Notes: a model not told the origin generated them from the letters alone. DNA of 64,000 nt from Cytophagaceae bacterium (GCA_027488815.1 JAIYAX010000007.1:1-64000); one strand, 5' to 3'; shown: positions 17,169 to 26,725, counted from the first letter of the stretch. A program made the numbers and translations.

Positions 17169-19967
17169 TTATTTGATGTCGACCAATACTGAAAAATAGG
17201 TCATTCTTCCGATCCTTGGCCCTCCATACACTTGAAAACGTTGGTTGTCAAGAAGATTTGATGCACCCAACTTAAAGGTGGTGTAGATTTTTTTAACCGT
17301 ATAATTGATTTGTGCATCAACCATATCATACTCGGGCACAAAACCGGTAAACTGAGGAGAGCCTTCAAACAGGTAGCCTTGAACGTATTTATAGTTCACA
17401 TTAAAGCCGATATTTCTGATAGTTGCACCAAATACATTCACAACCATATCTCTGCCATTAAAGCCAATATTAAACTTATTTGCAGGCGTATTAAATGCTG
17501 GGATAATCGGATCTGTTGAGCCTCTTCTATCCAGCTCATTATAGGTGTAATTGCCTGTTAAAGCATAATACTTTCCAACAAAATACGTGAGCCCAACAGA
17601 GGCTCCTTTGGTATGAACCTGATCTCTGGCATTGGAGGAAATACGATACACATTGGTAAACTGACCCTGAAATGCGGGCTGATCAGCTACTATACGGAAG
17701 CCAATAAAGTCAGTATACCAACTGTAAAAGGCACTGGCATCGACAAAAACCTTGTTCCATAGAGTGCCTTTGTACCCAATTTCAAGTGAACGCACTTTTT
17801 CCGGACGAATGGGGTCTATATCAAATGGCTTTAAGAGGGTAGTGTCAAAATTTTGAGAGGTGGCGTATTCCAGATAATTATCAATGGTTAGCACATTTTT
17901 ACGTCCGTCCAGATTCCCAAGAAGTAATGCTCTTCCGACATTATAATACAGGAATTGGTCTTGCAGGGTTGGATTTCGAATAGCACTTGAAAATGAAAAC
18001 CTGTAAGTGTGATTCTTCTTCACCACATACACAGCTGAAAGTGCCGGGGAGGCTATGAAATCGAAATTCTCATTTTTGTCTACTCTTCCTGCTGCTGTCA
18101 CTTTCAGTCTTTTCGCTAGAAATTTCTTTTCCAATTGAGAGTAAAATCCGAATTCCTGATTGGTGATAACCCGACCGTTGGTATCACTAAAAATGGTGCC
18201 TGCAGAATTGGGGCGATACTGACGATAGTTTCCACCGACTTTAATATCCATGAACTCAGGTTTGAAATTGTACTCTCCATGAATGTGGCTTAGGGCTGAC
18301 CGGTCAAAGAAGCGGGATCCACCTTCAAGAAAAGAACGACTGCTGGTTATTCGATCAAACTCGGTCTGAAAAGCCTCTGTTCCTGGGTTTAGCCTGCCTG
18401 GGAAACCCAGCCCGGGTCTGTCGGCAGCATCTCTTGCCAACAAATGCCATAGTCGGAACTGATCCTGGTTTTGATTGATGACGGAATTTGCCTGGTTAAA
18501 GTACCTAGGATTGATGTCAAAATTAGGAGGGATAAACAATGAATCATTTGGAGGAAAACCTGGTAACCCCCTTACAAGAGGAGTTATGTTGTTCCTCCAA
18601 TAAGTGTCATAGGCATCCCTCCAGTTAACATCCGGTTTGCCTGCTCTGTTGAGCAGCAAAGCTGTAAAAACGGCGTCATAGCTCTCTCCTGCATCTTCGG
18701 CGGTATTGTATGCCCTCACAAAAAAGTTCTCACCTCTAAGCTCTACTTTATGCTGGGTAAACATGATGTTTCTCAGGCTGTACCTGTTATCACCCTGGTA
18801 GACAGTAGTACCTGTTCCGAAGTTATAGCCATATTTAAGCTGAATATTGGGCTTTACCTTGAAGTGCACAGCCCCAGATGCTTTTAGGTTGTTTGTGTTA
18901 TAATCCACCAGATCTTTTTCTTCATAGCCTGTTCGGTAGAAGTCCCTCATCCCCGGGCTTGTAAGTAGACCTGAATTGGAATTAAAATCATTGAAATACC
19001 TTTCGTCAGCATACCGATTGATAGCGTCGTATCCACCGGGGTGGTCTTTTGGTGTTATTGACTGCAGTGTCGGATCATAATTATTCGCTTCCCAGTCATT
19101 TGCCTGCATGTAAAATAAGTTCAGTTTGATGGCCAGGTTTTCATAATCGACCTTGCCGATTTTAACGGCTTTGGCATATCTGACCGCCGTTTCACGAAGA
19201 TTTCGCTCACCTACTTTAGCCATTGCTGAAACCCCTTGGAATATAAATGGGTCTTTGGTGGTCATGCTTACCACACCGTTGAAAGCGTTTGGGCCATACT
19301 GTGCTGAGCTGGCTCCTACGATGATTTCCACATTTTCCACATCCAACTCAGAGGCTCCCAGGAAATTTCCCAGAGAGAAGTTCAATCCCGGAGCCTGATT
19401 GTCCACTCCATCGATGATTTGCAGGGAGCGAACAGGGCTGGTACTGTTAAATCCCCGGGTATTGATGATTCTAAAACCTAGGCTTGCAGCGGTTACATCC
19501 ACGCCTTTGAGTGCCCCAAGGCCCTCATAAAAGTTGGCTGCCGGTGTTTCCTTGATGGCAATCACATCCAGCGACTCCACCGTCAAAGGACTTTCCTTTT
19601 GTTTTTCAGAAATTCTGCTCCCCAGTACAGTTACTTCGTTTAGTTCAACATTGGTGGTGCTAAGCTTAACATTCAACCTTTTGGAAACGTCCGTTACTTT
19701 AAATTCCTGACTTTGATATCCCAAGCTGCTAATGACAATCGTTACCGGTAAGTCTGCTGAAATCTTTAGTTCGAAATCACCGTCAAAATCAGTTGTTGCT
19801 CCCGTTGTAGTTCCTTTGATGATAATATTGGCCCCTATCACACCTGAGCCATCGGAAGCATCTGTTATCCTGCCTTTAAGTACATTTTGGGCATGGCTTA
19901 AGTGACAAATGAAAACAGCGGAGATACCGAATAAAATTCTGCAAAAAAGTTTTTTCTCAACATTCAT
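17169..19967 (-). CDS. TonB-dependent receptor with carboxypeptidase-regulatory-like domain
   Basis: A 932-aa outer-membrane receptor. After the signal peptide (to about residue 26, SHAQ), residues about 28-105 form the CarboxypepD_reg-like domain (KGRITDASDGSGVIGANI, GTTTGATTDFDGDFEL). The plug starts near residue 120 (SPLTVESLDVIAIKETPAANFYE) and is followed by a long beta-barrel ending in MTYFSVLVDIK. It lacks SusC-specific features and no SusD is next to it. The partner is the T9SS esterase. ATG 19967 is used; the in-frame codon at 19979 is TTG. Confidence 0.88.
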   Translation of the reverse strand: MNVEKKLFCRILFGISAVFICHLSHAQNVLKGRITDASDGSGVIGANIIIKGTTTGATTDFDGDFELKISADLPVTIVISSLGYQSQEFKVTDVSKRLNVKLSTTNVELNEVTVLGSRISEKQKESPLTVESLDVIAIKETPAANFYEGLGALKGVDVTAASLGFRIINTRGFNSTSPVRSLQIIDGVDNQAPGLNFSLGNFLGASELDVENVEIIVGASSAQYGPNAFNGVVSMTTKDPFIFQGVSAMAKVGERNLRETAVRYAKAVKIGKVDYENLAIKLNLFYMQANDWEANNYDPTLQSITPKDHPGGYDAINRYADERYFNDFNSNSGLLTSPGMRDFYRTGYEEKDLVDYNTNNLKASGAVHFKVKPNIQLKYGYNFGTGTTVYQGDNRYSLRNIMFTQHKVELRGENFFVRAYNTAEDAGESYDAVFTALLLNRAGKPDVNWRDAYDTYWRNNITPLVRGLPGFPPNDSLFIPPNFDINPRYFNQANSVINQNQDQFRLWHLLARDAADRPGLGFPGRLNPGTEAFQTEFDRITSSRSFLEGGSRFFDRSALSHIHGEYNFKPEFMDIKVGGNYRQYRPNSAGTIFSDTNGRVITNQEFGFYSQLEKKFLAKRLKVTAAGRVDKNENFDFIASPALSAVYVVKKNHTYRFSFSSAIRNPTLQDQFLYYNVGRALLLGNLDGRKNVLTIDNYLEYATSQNFDTTLLKPFDIDPIRPEKVRSLEIGYKGTLWNKVFVDASAFYSWYTDFIGFRIVADQPAFQGQFTNVYRISSNARDQVHTKGASVGLTYFVGKYYALTGNYTYNELDRRGSTDPIIPAFNTPANKFNIGFNGRDMVVNVFGATIRNIGFNVNYKYVQGYLFEGSPQFTGFVPEYDMVDAQINYTVKKIYTTFKLGASNLLDNQRFQVYGGPRIGRMTYFSVLVDIK

Positions 19968-19981
19968 TTTGTTATCCAACT

Positions 19982-20013
19982 AAAAATGGGACACAATGTT
20001 TGGCAAAGTCCCA
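19982..20013 (-). other. Leader hairpin followed by T tract before the TonB receptor gene
   Basis: In the predicted leader, TGGGAC and GTCCCA (6-bp perfect stem, arms 20008-20013 and 19987-19992) are followed by five T residues (19982-19986), 14 nt before the ATG. It resembles a weak intrinsic terminator placed as an attenuator; the stem is short. Confidence 0.35.
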
Positions 20014-20026
20014 CGCAAGATAAGCG

Positions 20027-20060
20027 CAAAAATATACCTTCTGACGGTTCAGGCAACAAA
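20027..20060 (-). promoter_or_regulatory. Promoter of the TonB receptor-esterase operon
   Basis: On the reverse strand TTTGTTG (20054-20060) is followed 19 bp later by TATTTTTG (20027-20034), a full match to the Bacteroidota -33/-7 pattern. The predicted start of transcription is near 20020, giving a leader of about 50 nt. Confidence 0.65.
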
Positions 20061-20062
20061 AT

Positions 20063-20091
20063 AAAAAAAGCCACTCCTTTTAGAAGTGGCT
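20063..20091 (-). terminator. Intrinsic terminator of the suf operon
   Basis: On the reverse strand AGCCACT (20085-20091) pairs with AGTGGCT (20069-20075), followed by a T tract (20063-20069). It lies 19 bp after the bacilliredoxin stop. Confidence 0.85.
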
Positions 20092-20109
20092 CTCTGACCC
20101 TTTCAGGGA

Positions 20110-20529
20110 TCAGTCACAAAACTCTTCGAAGACCTGTTTTAGGTGCTGAGCGATCATTTGGGCATTTCGTCCTTCGATGTGGTGACGTTCAACAAAATGA
20201 ACCAACTCACCATTTTTAAACAAAGCTATAGACGGAGAGGAGGGAGGATAAGGCATGAAATATTCCCTTGCTTTGCTGACAGCCTCTTTATCTACACCTG
20301 CGAAAACCGTATAGATTTCATCTGGAGTTACTTCACTTTCTTTTAAGGCCATTTTCACACCGGGTCTTGCCGAACCGGCTGCGCAACCACACACCGAGTT
20401 TACAACGACCAGCTTTGTTCCGCTGGAGGTACTCAGTGCTTTCTCAACGTCTTCAGGTGTTTTTAGTTCTTTTACTCCGGCAGAAGTCAAATCTGCGATC
20501 ATGGGAGCTACTAAATGTTCAGGATACAT
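20110..20529 (-). CDS. Bacilliredoxin, BrxA/BrxB family
   Basis: A 139-aa thioredoxin-fold protein with the signature NSVCGCAAGSARPG (CGC motif) and MPYPPSSPSIALFKNGELV, matching the YphP/YqiW (BrxA/BrxB) family. In Firmicutes that use bacillithiol these proteins remove bacillithiol from oxidised proteins; the same role here is inferred. It is the last gene of the suf operon, 22 bp after the SufT-like gene, which suggests thiol repair tied to Fe-S assembly. ATG 20529 gives the family start MYPEHLV. Confidence 0.88.
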   Translation of the reverse strand: MYPEHLVAPMIADLTSAGVKELKTPEDVEKALSTSSGTKLVVVNSVCGCAAGSARPGVKMALKESEVTPDEIYTVFAGVDKEAVSKAREYFMPYPPSSPSIALFKNGELVHFVERHHIEGRNAQMIAQHLKQVFEEFCD

Positions 20530-20551
20530 GTGGATCGAATTTATTACAGTG

Positions 20552-20863
20552 TTACATAAAACCAAGTTCGAGACGAGCCACTTCTGACATCATCTCTTGT
20601 GTGTAAGGCGGGTCAAAAGTGAGTTCAACGGTCACTTCATTGACTCCCTCTATTTCTTTTACCCTCTGCTCTACCTCGCCAGGTATTGTTCCGGCGGATG
20701 GGCAGGAAGGGCTGGTGAGAGTCATCAGGATAAATACATTGTTTAGCGGAAAAATCTTGATCTCATAAATTAAGCCAAGTTCAAACACATCAACGGGTAT
20801 CTCAGGGTCATAGACCGTTTTGATGGCTGCAATTGCTTTTTCTTTCAATTCGGCTTCAGTCAT
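20552..20863 (-). CDS. sufT: SufT-like Fe-S assembly protein (DUF59/MIP18 family)
   Basis: A 103-aa DUF59 protein. YDPEIPVDVFELGLIYEI is the family signature, and TLTSPSCPSAGTIPGEVE carries the conserved Cys (PxCP). SufT-like proteins help mature Fe-S proteins. It follows sufE by 8 bp. Confidence 0.88.
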   Translation of the reverse strand: MTEAELKEKAIAAIKTVYDPEIPVDVFELGLIYEIKIFPLNNVFILMTLTSPSCPSAGTIPGEVEQRVKEIEGVNEVTVELTFDPPYTQEMMSEVARLELGFM

Positions 20864-20871
20864 CTCTTTGC

Positions 20872-21297
20872 TTAAGATTTGTTGGCCTGAAAGGCGAGTG
20901 CATACATTTTGATTTGTTTGACCATAGAGGCCAGTCCATTTGACCGGGTAGGGGACAGGTGCTGTTGCAACCCGATCTGATTCATAAACGAGAGGTCAGC
21001 ATGAACAATTTCCGCCGGAGGCTGTCCGGAAAAAATCCTGACCAGCAAGCCGATTAATCCCTTTACAATGATCGCATCGCTATCAGCATAATAGTACACC
21101 AGGCCTTCTTTCAGTTCAGCATGTAGCCATACATTGGATTGACAGCCTTTGATCAGATGTTCCGGTGTTTTCCAGTGATCTTCCAGAGGGGGCATGTTTT
21201 TGCCCAAATCAATGATGTGGGCATATTTATCTGCCCAATCCTCAAAAAAGGAGAATTCATCTACCAGCTCTTCCGATTTGTTCACAATGCTTTCCAT
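20872..21297 (-). CDS. sufE: SufE, sulfur acceptor for SufS
   Basis: A 141-aa protein with the SufE active-site loop LIKGCQSNVWLHAEL; the Cys takes persulfide sulfur from SufS and passes it to SufB. LVRIFSGQPPAEI and GLQQHLSPTRSNGLASM are family segments. It overlaps nothing but lies 1 bp after sufS, in full operon order. Confidence 0.92.
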   Translation of the reverse strand: MESIVNKSEELVDEFSFFEDWADKYAHIIDLGKNMPPLEDHWKTPEHLIKGCQSNVWLHAELKEGLVYYYADSDAIIVKGLIGLLVRIFSGQPPAEIVHADLSFMNQIGLQQHLSPTRSNGLASMVKQIKMYALAFQANKS

Positions 21298-21298
21298 C

Positions 21299-22534
21299 TC
21301 ATCTCAACATGCTGATTGCTTTGCGCAACGAGTGAATGAAAAATTCAATCTCTTCGAGGGTGTTGTAAAAGGCAAAAGAAGCCCTGCAAGTCCCCTTCAA
21401 ACCCAATTGAGACATAATAGGCTGTGCACAATGATGGCCTGTGCGGATAGCGATCCCATCCTGATCGAGGAGGATGCCCAGATCCTGATGATGAACTCCT
21501 TCTACAACAAAGGAAGCGACACTTGCTTTCTTCTCAGCTGTGCCGATCAATCTCAAACCATCAATAGCGGTTAACTGCCGGGTTGCATAGCTTAGCAATT
21601 CGTTCTCGTGCTGAGCGATGGCATCAAAACCAATGGTTTGCATGTACTCAATGGCGGCCTTCAGGGCGATAGTATCCGCTATGTTGGGCGTACCAGCTTC
21701 AAACTTGTAAGGAAGCACATTGTACGTGGTATGCTCAAAACTCACTTCTGCGATCATTTCACCTCCTCCTTGATAAGGGGGTAAGTGGTTCAACTCAGCT
21801 TCTTTTCCATACAGAATGCCTATTCCAGTAGGTCCCAGAATTTTGTGTCCTGAAAAAACAAGGAAATCGCAATCGAGATCTCGTACATCCAGGTCGAAAT
21901 GAGGTGCTGCCTGTGCGGCATCCAAAAGCACTTTGGCACCGACTTTATGTGCCTTTTCTGTGATATCTTTCACCGGATTAATGGTTCCCAATGCGTTGGA
22001 AACATAAATTAAGGCTACCATTTTGGTTCGTTCTGAAATAAGTTCCTCCAGTCCGGACAAATCAAGTTCTCCTTTGGTGTTGATGGGAATCACCTTTAGA
22101 TGGGCACCATGCCTTTCGCAAGCCATTTGCCAGGGAACAATATTGCTATGGTGCTCTAAGCCTGAAATCAGAATTTCATCGCCTTTTGCCAGGTTAATCT
22201 GAGAAAAAGAGTAAGCAATCAGGTTGATGCCTTCTGTAGTGCCTCTGGTAAAGATGATTTCTTCGGGCTTTTCCGCATTTATCCAGGTTTGTATGGCCCG
22301 TCTTGTGCTTTCATAAGCAGAGGTGGCTTCATCAGCAAGGCTATGGATACCCCGGTGGATATTGGCGTTGTAATTTTGGTAGTAGTTAGTCAGTGCATCG
22401 ATAACCACTTGTGGTTTTTGAGAAGTTGCTGCATTATCAAGGTACACCAAAGGTTTTTGGTGAACTTTCCTGGATAGGATCGGAAAATCCTTCCGGATTT
22501 GAACAACGTCTAATGTGCCTGCGATGCTTGCCAT
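21299..22534 (-). CDS. sufS: Cysteine desulfurase SufS
   Basis: A 411-aa PLP enzyme. YLDNAATSQKP starts the fold, FTRGTTEGINLIAYS and SGLEHHSNIVPW bind PLP, SGHKILGPTGIGILYG carries the Schiff-base Lys, and RTGHHCAQPIM carries the active-site Cys. It releases sulfur from cysteine for cluster assembly. ATG 22534 matches the family start; the open frame runs further upstream inside sufD but is not the start. Confidence 0.95.
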   Translation of the reverse strand: MASIAGTLDVVQIRKDFPILSRKVHQKPLVYLDNAATSQKPQVVIDALTNYYQNYNANIHRGIHSLADEATSAYESTRRAIQTWINAEKPEEIIFTRGTTEGINLIAYSFSQINLAKGDEILISGLEHHSNIVPWQMACERHGAHLKVIPINTKGELDLSGLEELISERTKMVALIYVSNALGTINPVKDITEKAHKVGAKVLLDAAQAAPHFDLDVRDLDCDFLVFSGHKILGPTGIGILYGKEAELNHLPPYQGGGEMIAEVSFEHTTYNVLPYKFEAGTPNIADTIALKAAIEYMQTIGFDAIAQHENELLSYATRQLTAIDGLRLIGTAEKKASVASFVVEGVHHQDLGILLDQDGIAIRTGHHCAQPIMSQLGLKGTCRASFAFYNTLEEIEFFIHSLRKAISMLR

Positions 22535-22536
22535 GT

Positions 22537-23838
22537 TCAAAATCGTTGATCGATTTGTTGTTCGATGTAGGCACGTAGCTCCGGTTGAGGAATTCGTTCT
22601 ACTATTTCTCCTGCAAATGCCTTGGTCAAAAGGGCTTTGGCCTGTGCATGAGACAAGCCTCTTGAGCGCAGGTAAAAGATGCTTTCTTCGTCCAGTTGGC
22701 CTGAAGTAGCTCCGTGGGAACATTTCACATCATCGGCAAATATCTCTAGTTGAGGTTTCGTGTACACACTTGCATCCGGACTGAGGACAATATTCCTGTT
22801 GGACTGAAAAGCGTTGGTCTTCTGTGCGGCTTGCCTCACGAAAATTTTCCCATTGAACACCCCGCATGATTTTCCGTCCATGATTCCTTTATAGAACTCA
22901 TTGCTGTTACTGTGTGGCCGTTGATGGTCTACAAGAGTATGGTTATCAACAAGTGTATCATTGGTAAGCATGTAGAGGCCATTCATATGGCTTTCGATAT
23001 GGCTGCCGTCAAGGATCAGGTCAAGATTGTTCCGGATAAGTCGTCCACCAGTAGAAATCGTATGGTGGCTGAGTTGGCTTGAGTCTGACTGGCGTAGGTA
23101 GCTAAGCCCGGTAAAAAAGCCAACATCAGACTGGGTTTGAATCAGGCAGTATTCCAGACGGGCATGGGCATCGATTTGAATTTCGGTAGTGGGGTTAAAC
23201 CAATGGCTCTTGTTGCCAAAAGCAGCAAAATGCTCTACGACCTTGCATTCAGCATTCTCGGCAAGATGAATGAGGTTTCTTGAATGGACAGCGAAAGGCT
23301 GCTCAGAGTCAATGAGTTGATACACATAAACTTGAGTAGCTGTTTGTCCTTTGGGTAGCTGAATGCTGAGCCCATCGTGAAGCACCAGGTTATTCAACTT
23401 CCTAAGCTCGTCACGCTCGGCTGGGCAGCTGATCCCGATCACTTTTGCCAATTGCTCCGGAATGAGGGAGGCATGAACATAGGTTGAAGAGACCGTTTTT
23501 TCCTCACTGGGTATAAGGCGACTTAACTCCGAATGGAAAAGCCCGTTAACAAAAACCAAATGATGAGCTTCGGTATGGTAAAATGGCAAGCTTTCAAGGT
23601 AGGATTTAAGCTTTTTTGAGTCTGATGAGGCTTCCAGAGAAAACTCAATCTGTGAGAGTGCTTTCAGTGAAGTGTATTTCCATTCCTCATGACGAGTAGT
23701 TGGCCACTTGGAAACATCAAAATCTTTGTTCAACTGATCGCTCAGGCCATGGAGTGGGTGAGTCATCATGGAATGATGCTCCAAAAGCGCAGCATGGTAG
23801 TGGTGCAAAAGGTCGGTGGTTGGAGTTGCCAGATTCAT
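22537..23838 (-). CDS. sufD: Fe-S scaffold subunit SufD
   Basis: A 433-aa SufB/SufD-family beta-helix protein. LDLILDGSHIESHMNGLY, HQRPHSNSNEFYKGIMDG and CSHGATSGQLDEESIFYLRSRG are the conserved core, ending in the helical AFAGEIVERI. It forms the SufBCD scaffold with its neighbours. Start and stop interlock with sufC (1-bp overlap) and sufS (2-bp gap). Confidence 0.94.
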   Translation of the reverse strand: MNLATPTTDLLHHYHAALLEHHSMMTHPLHGLSDQLNKDFDVSKWPTTRHEEWKYTSLKALSQIEFSLEASSDSKKLKSYLESLPFYHTEAHHLVFVNGLFHSELSRLIPSEEKTVSSTYVHASLIPEQLAKVIGISCPAERDELRKLNNLVLHDGLSIQLPKGQTATQVYVYQLIDSEQPFAVHSRNLIHLAENAECKVVEHFAAFGNKSHWFNPTTEIQIDAHARLEYCLIQTQSDVGFFTGLSYLRQSDSSQLSHHTISTGGRLIRNNLDLILDGSHIESHMNGLYMLTNDTLVDNHTLVDHQRPHSNSNEFYKGIMDGKSCGVFNGKIFVRQAAQKTNAFQSNRNIVLSPDASVYTKPQLEIFADDVKCSHGATSGQLDEESIFYLRSRGLSHAQAKALLTKAFAGEIVERIPQPELRAYIEQQIDQRF

Positions 23839-24596
23839 TAAGCGATCTCTGCTTGTTCAGTTTTGATCCAATCGTATCCTTTTTCTTCCAACTCGAGGGC
23901 AAGTTCTTTGCCTCCCGACTTTACAATTCTGCCTTTGTAAAGAACATGCACATGATCCGGAACGATGTAGTCAAGCAATCTCTGATAATGGGTTACCAGA
24001 ATGATGGCATTATCCGGGTTTTTAAGCTTGTTGACCCCATTGGCCACGATACGTAGTGCATCGATGTCAAGCCCAGAGTCGGTTTCATCCAAAATAGCAA
24101 GCCTAGGCTCAAGCATAGCCATCTGAAAGATCTCGTTTCGTTTTTTCTCCCCTCCTGAAAAGCCTTCGTTCAACGATCGGTTGAGAAGGGATTGATCGAT
24201 CTCAACGAGCTTCATTTTTTCTTTCATGGTTTTGAGAAAAGTGCCAGCATCAAGTGGCTTCTCGCCTTTGTATTCTCTGATCTGATTGATGGCCGTTTTG
24301 AGGAAATTGATGGTGCTTACGCCCGGTATTTCCACAGGATATTGAAAAGCAAGAAAAACCCCTTCTCTGGCCCTATCTTCAGGGGACAATTCAAGCAGGT
24401 CTTTTCCGGTGAAATCAACGCTGCCTTCAGTCACTTCAAACTCCTCTCTACCGGCAAGTATGGAGGCAAGGGTGCTTTTGCCGGAGCCATTGGGCCCCAT
24501 AATGGCATGCACTTCCCCGGCTTTTACTTCCAGGTTTATTCCGTTGAGTATTTTTTTTCCTTCTATGGAGGCGTGCAGGTTATGAATGGATAACAT
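23838..24596 (-). CDS. sufC: SufC ATPase
   Basis: A 252-aa ABC ATPase. Walker A is GPNGSGKSTL, the signature is GFSGGEKKRNEIFQ, Walker B is LAILDETDSGLDID, and the switch is VTHYQRLL. It powers the SufBCD scaffold. It follows sufB by 62 bp, the widest gap in this operon. Confidence 0.95.
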   Translation of the reverse strand: MLSIHNLHASIEGKKILNGINLEVKAGEVHAIMGPNGSGKSTLASILAGREEFEVTEGSVDFTGKDLLELSPEDRAREGVFLAFQYPVEIPGVSTINFLKTAINQIREYKGEKPLDAGTFLKTMKEKMKLVEIDQSLLNRSLNEGFSGGEKKRNEIFQMAMLEPRLAILDETDSGLDIDALRIVANGVNKLKNPDNAIILVTHYQRLLDYIVPDHVHVLYKGRIVKSGGKELALELEEKGYDWIKTEQAEIA

Positions 24597-24658
24597 GAAT
24601 GAATTAAAATGAAACAGTGAACATATTGTGATAACTTAAACTGCGAACCAAGAGGGCA

Positions 24659-26107
24659 TCAGCCAACGCTGCCTTCCAGACTTACAGCCAGCAATTTCTG
24701 GGCTTCAACAGCAAACTCCATGGGTAGCTGATTAAGCACTTCTTTAGCATAGCCGTTGACAATCAAAGCAACAGCACTTTCTGTGTCAATACCACGCTGA
24801 TTGCAATAAAACAGTTGGTCTTCACCAATTTTTGAGGTAGTTGCCTCATGCTCGATTTGTGCAGAAGGGTTATTGACTTCGATGTAGGGAAAGGTATGAG
24901 CCCCGCATTGGTCACCCATTAATAAAGAGTCGCACTGAGAGAAGTTTCTCGCTTGCTCAGCTCTTTTAAACACCTGCACCAGTCCACGGTATGAATTCTG
25001 GCTTTTGCCTGCGGAAATACCTTTGGAGACGATTCGGCTTCGGGTATGCTTACCGATGTGGATCATTTTGGTGCCGGTATCGGCTTGTTGTCTGTTGTTG
25101 GTCACTGCAACAGAATAAAATTCACCTACGCTGTGATCTCCCTTCAGAATTACGCTTGGGTACTTCCAGGTAATGGCTGATCCTGTTTCTACCTGTGTCC
25201 AGCTTATTTTGGAATAAGCTCCTGAACAAATACCTCTTTTGGTAACGAAGTTGTAGATACCACCTTTACCTTCCTTGTCTCCGGGATACCAGTTCTGAAC
25301 AGTTGAGTATTTTACTTCAGCATGGTCATGGGCTACAATTTCTACCACAGCGGCATGAAGTTGATTTTCATCTCTCATGGGAGCGGTACAACCTTCCAGG
25401 TAGCTGACATAACTACCTTCGTCAGCCACGATCAAGGTGCGTTCAAATTGTCCGGTACCGGCGGTGTTGATTCTGAAATAAGTCGATAACTCCATCGGAC
25501 AGCGAACACCTTTAGGTATATAGCAAAAAGAACCATCGGAAAAGACAGCTGAGTTTAAAGCTGCGAAATAGTTGTCGTTGACAGGGACGACAGAGCCCAT
25601 GTACTTTCGAACCAACTCAGGGTGCTCATGAACAGCTTCACTCATGGAACAAAAGATGATACCCAGTTCAGCGAGTTTGGTTTTAAAAGTGGTTACAACG
25701 GAGACACTGTCAATGACCGCATCAACCGCCACACCGCTTAGGCGTTTTTGCTCATCCAGTGAAATTCCAAGCTTTTCAAATGTTTTGCGCAGCTCAGGAT
25801 CTATTTCATCCAGACTGTTTACTTTTTTCTTTTGCTTTGGGGCCGAGTAGTAGATAATGTCTTGAAAATCAATCTGGGGATACGAGACATTGGCCCAAAG
25901 TGGATTTTTCATGGTGAGCCATTGCCTGTAGGCCTTGAGCCTCCATTCAAGCATCCATTCAGGTTCGTTCTTTTTGTTTGAAATGAAACGAATGGTATCC
26001 TCACTGAGACCTTTGGGGGCGTTATCCGTCTCAATAATGGTTTCAAACCCATATTTATATTCAGAAGAAGTGATCTCTTCTAAAATGCTGTTATCATTTT
26101 TTGACAT
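24659..26107 (-). CDS. sufB: Fe-S scaffold subunit SufB
   Basis: A 482-aa protein starting [13 protein letters not shown] at ATG 26107. [54 protein letters not shown] and [20 protein letters not shown] are conserved SufB blocks; the Cys residues in GICSG and CDSLL sit where cluster ligands are found. It is the first gene of the suf operon. Confidence 0.95.
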   Translation of the reverse strand: MSKNDNSILEEITSSEYKYGFETIIETDNAPKGLSEDTIRFISNKKNEPEWMLEWRLKAYRQWLTMKNPLWANVSYPQIDFQDIIYYSAPKQKKKVNSLDEIDPELRKTFEKLGISLDEQKRLSGVAVDAVIDSVSVVTTFKTKLAELGIIFCSMSEAVHEHPELVRKYMGSVVPVNDNYFAALNSAVFSDGSFCYIPKGVRCPMELSTYFRINTAGTGQFERTLIVADEGSYVSYLEGCTAPMRDENQLHAAVVEIVAHDHAEVKYSTVQNWYPGDKEGKGGIYNFVTKRGICSGAYSKISWTQVETGSAITWKYPSVILKGDHSVGEFYSVAVTNNRQQADTGTKMIHIGKHTRSRIVSKGISAGKSQNSYRGLVQVFKRAEQARNFSQCDSLLMGDQCGAHTFPYIEVNNPSAQIEHEATTSKIGEDQLFYCNQRGIDTESAVALIVNGYAKEVLNQLPMEFAVEAQKLLAVSLEGSVG

Positions 26108-26126
26108 GTGAACACAAGTAGTTGAA

Positions 26127-26216
26127 AGTGCCCGAAAACACTCAAGGTACAAAAATAACGTAAAACGACTTTACTTGTTTAGAATTGTTAAAAATAAGCT
26201 ATGGCTTTCGGGCACT
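26127..26216 (-). promoter_or_regulatory. suf promoter region with flanking 11-bp inverted repeat
   Basis: On the reverse strand a full -7 match TATTTTTG lies at 26150-26157, 43 bp before sufB. It is flanked by a perfect 11-bp inverted repeat: AGTGCCCGAAA (26127-26137) and TTTCGGGCACT (26206-26216), 68 bp apart. No TTG is present at -33. The repeat may be a split operator. Confidence 0.45.
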
Positions 26217-26261
26217 ATCTATTAGGAGTAGCGGAATTAAACCTGAAGGCTTTGCAAGGGT

Positions 26262-26684
26262 TTAAATCCTTTTCAGATTCATTACCTGAGCAACGCCTTG
26301 AATGGTGATGTCTCCTGTTTCTTTGTGCTTCACAAGGGTAGTGATGGTGGCTTTATGCTTTTCAGGGTCTGTTTCACTTACTTCAAAGGATGCAAGATAG
26401 ACCTGATCTACGTACATAGGGCGTTTGAACTGTAGCTGTTGGCTAAGGTAGATGGTACCTTCTCCTGGGAATTCAGTTCCAAAAACCTTTGAAAACACAC
26501 TTGCGCTTAGCATTCCATGTATGATTGGCTTTTTGAACATGGTGGTGGCAGCGTATGCAGCATCATGATGGATGGGGTTGTGGTCACCACTCACTTTACT
26601 AAAGAGATCAACTTCAGTTTGTGAATAGCTAAATTCATTGTGGTAGGTGTCACCGGTCTTGATGAGTTCTTCGTTTTTGTACAT
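26262..26684 (-). CDS. MaoC-like (R)-specific enoyl-CoA hydratase, PhaJ type
   Basis: A 140-aa single hot-dog-fold protein. VSGDHNPIHHD holds the Asp/His catalytic pair (D34, H39) and KPIIHGMLSASVFSKVFG the dimer helix of PhaJ-type hydratases. They turn trans-2-enoyl-CoA from beta-oxidation into (R)-3-hydroxyacyl-CoA, the monomer of PHA. It faces away from phaE-phaC across a 141-bp shared promoter region, which supports the role. ATG 26684 is used; the upstream in-frame codon at 26690 is TTG. Confidence 0.85.
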   Translation of the reverse strand: MYKNEELIKTGDTYHNEFSYSQTEVDLFSKVSGDHNPIHHDAAYAATTMFKKPIIHGMLSASVFSKVFGTEFPGEGTIYLSQQLQFKRPMYVDQVYLASFEVSETDPEKHKATITTLVKHKETGDITIQGVAQVMNLKRI

Positions 26685-26725
26685 TTCCAAGATTGTAAAA
26701 ATTGAGGTTCAAAAAAAATTCGTTC

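Noticed and set aside
22535-22723. Upstream extension of the sufS frame
   Set aside because: It lies inside sufD and lacks family sequence; ATG 22534 gives the normal SufS start.
26206-26216. One arm of the suf inverted repeat read as a terminator of the PhaJ-like gene
   Set aside because: The partner arm is 68 bp away and there is no T tract, so it is not an intrinsic terminator.
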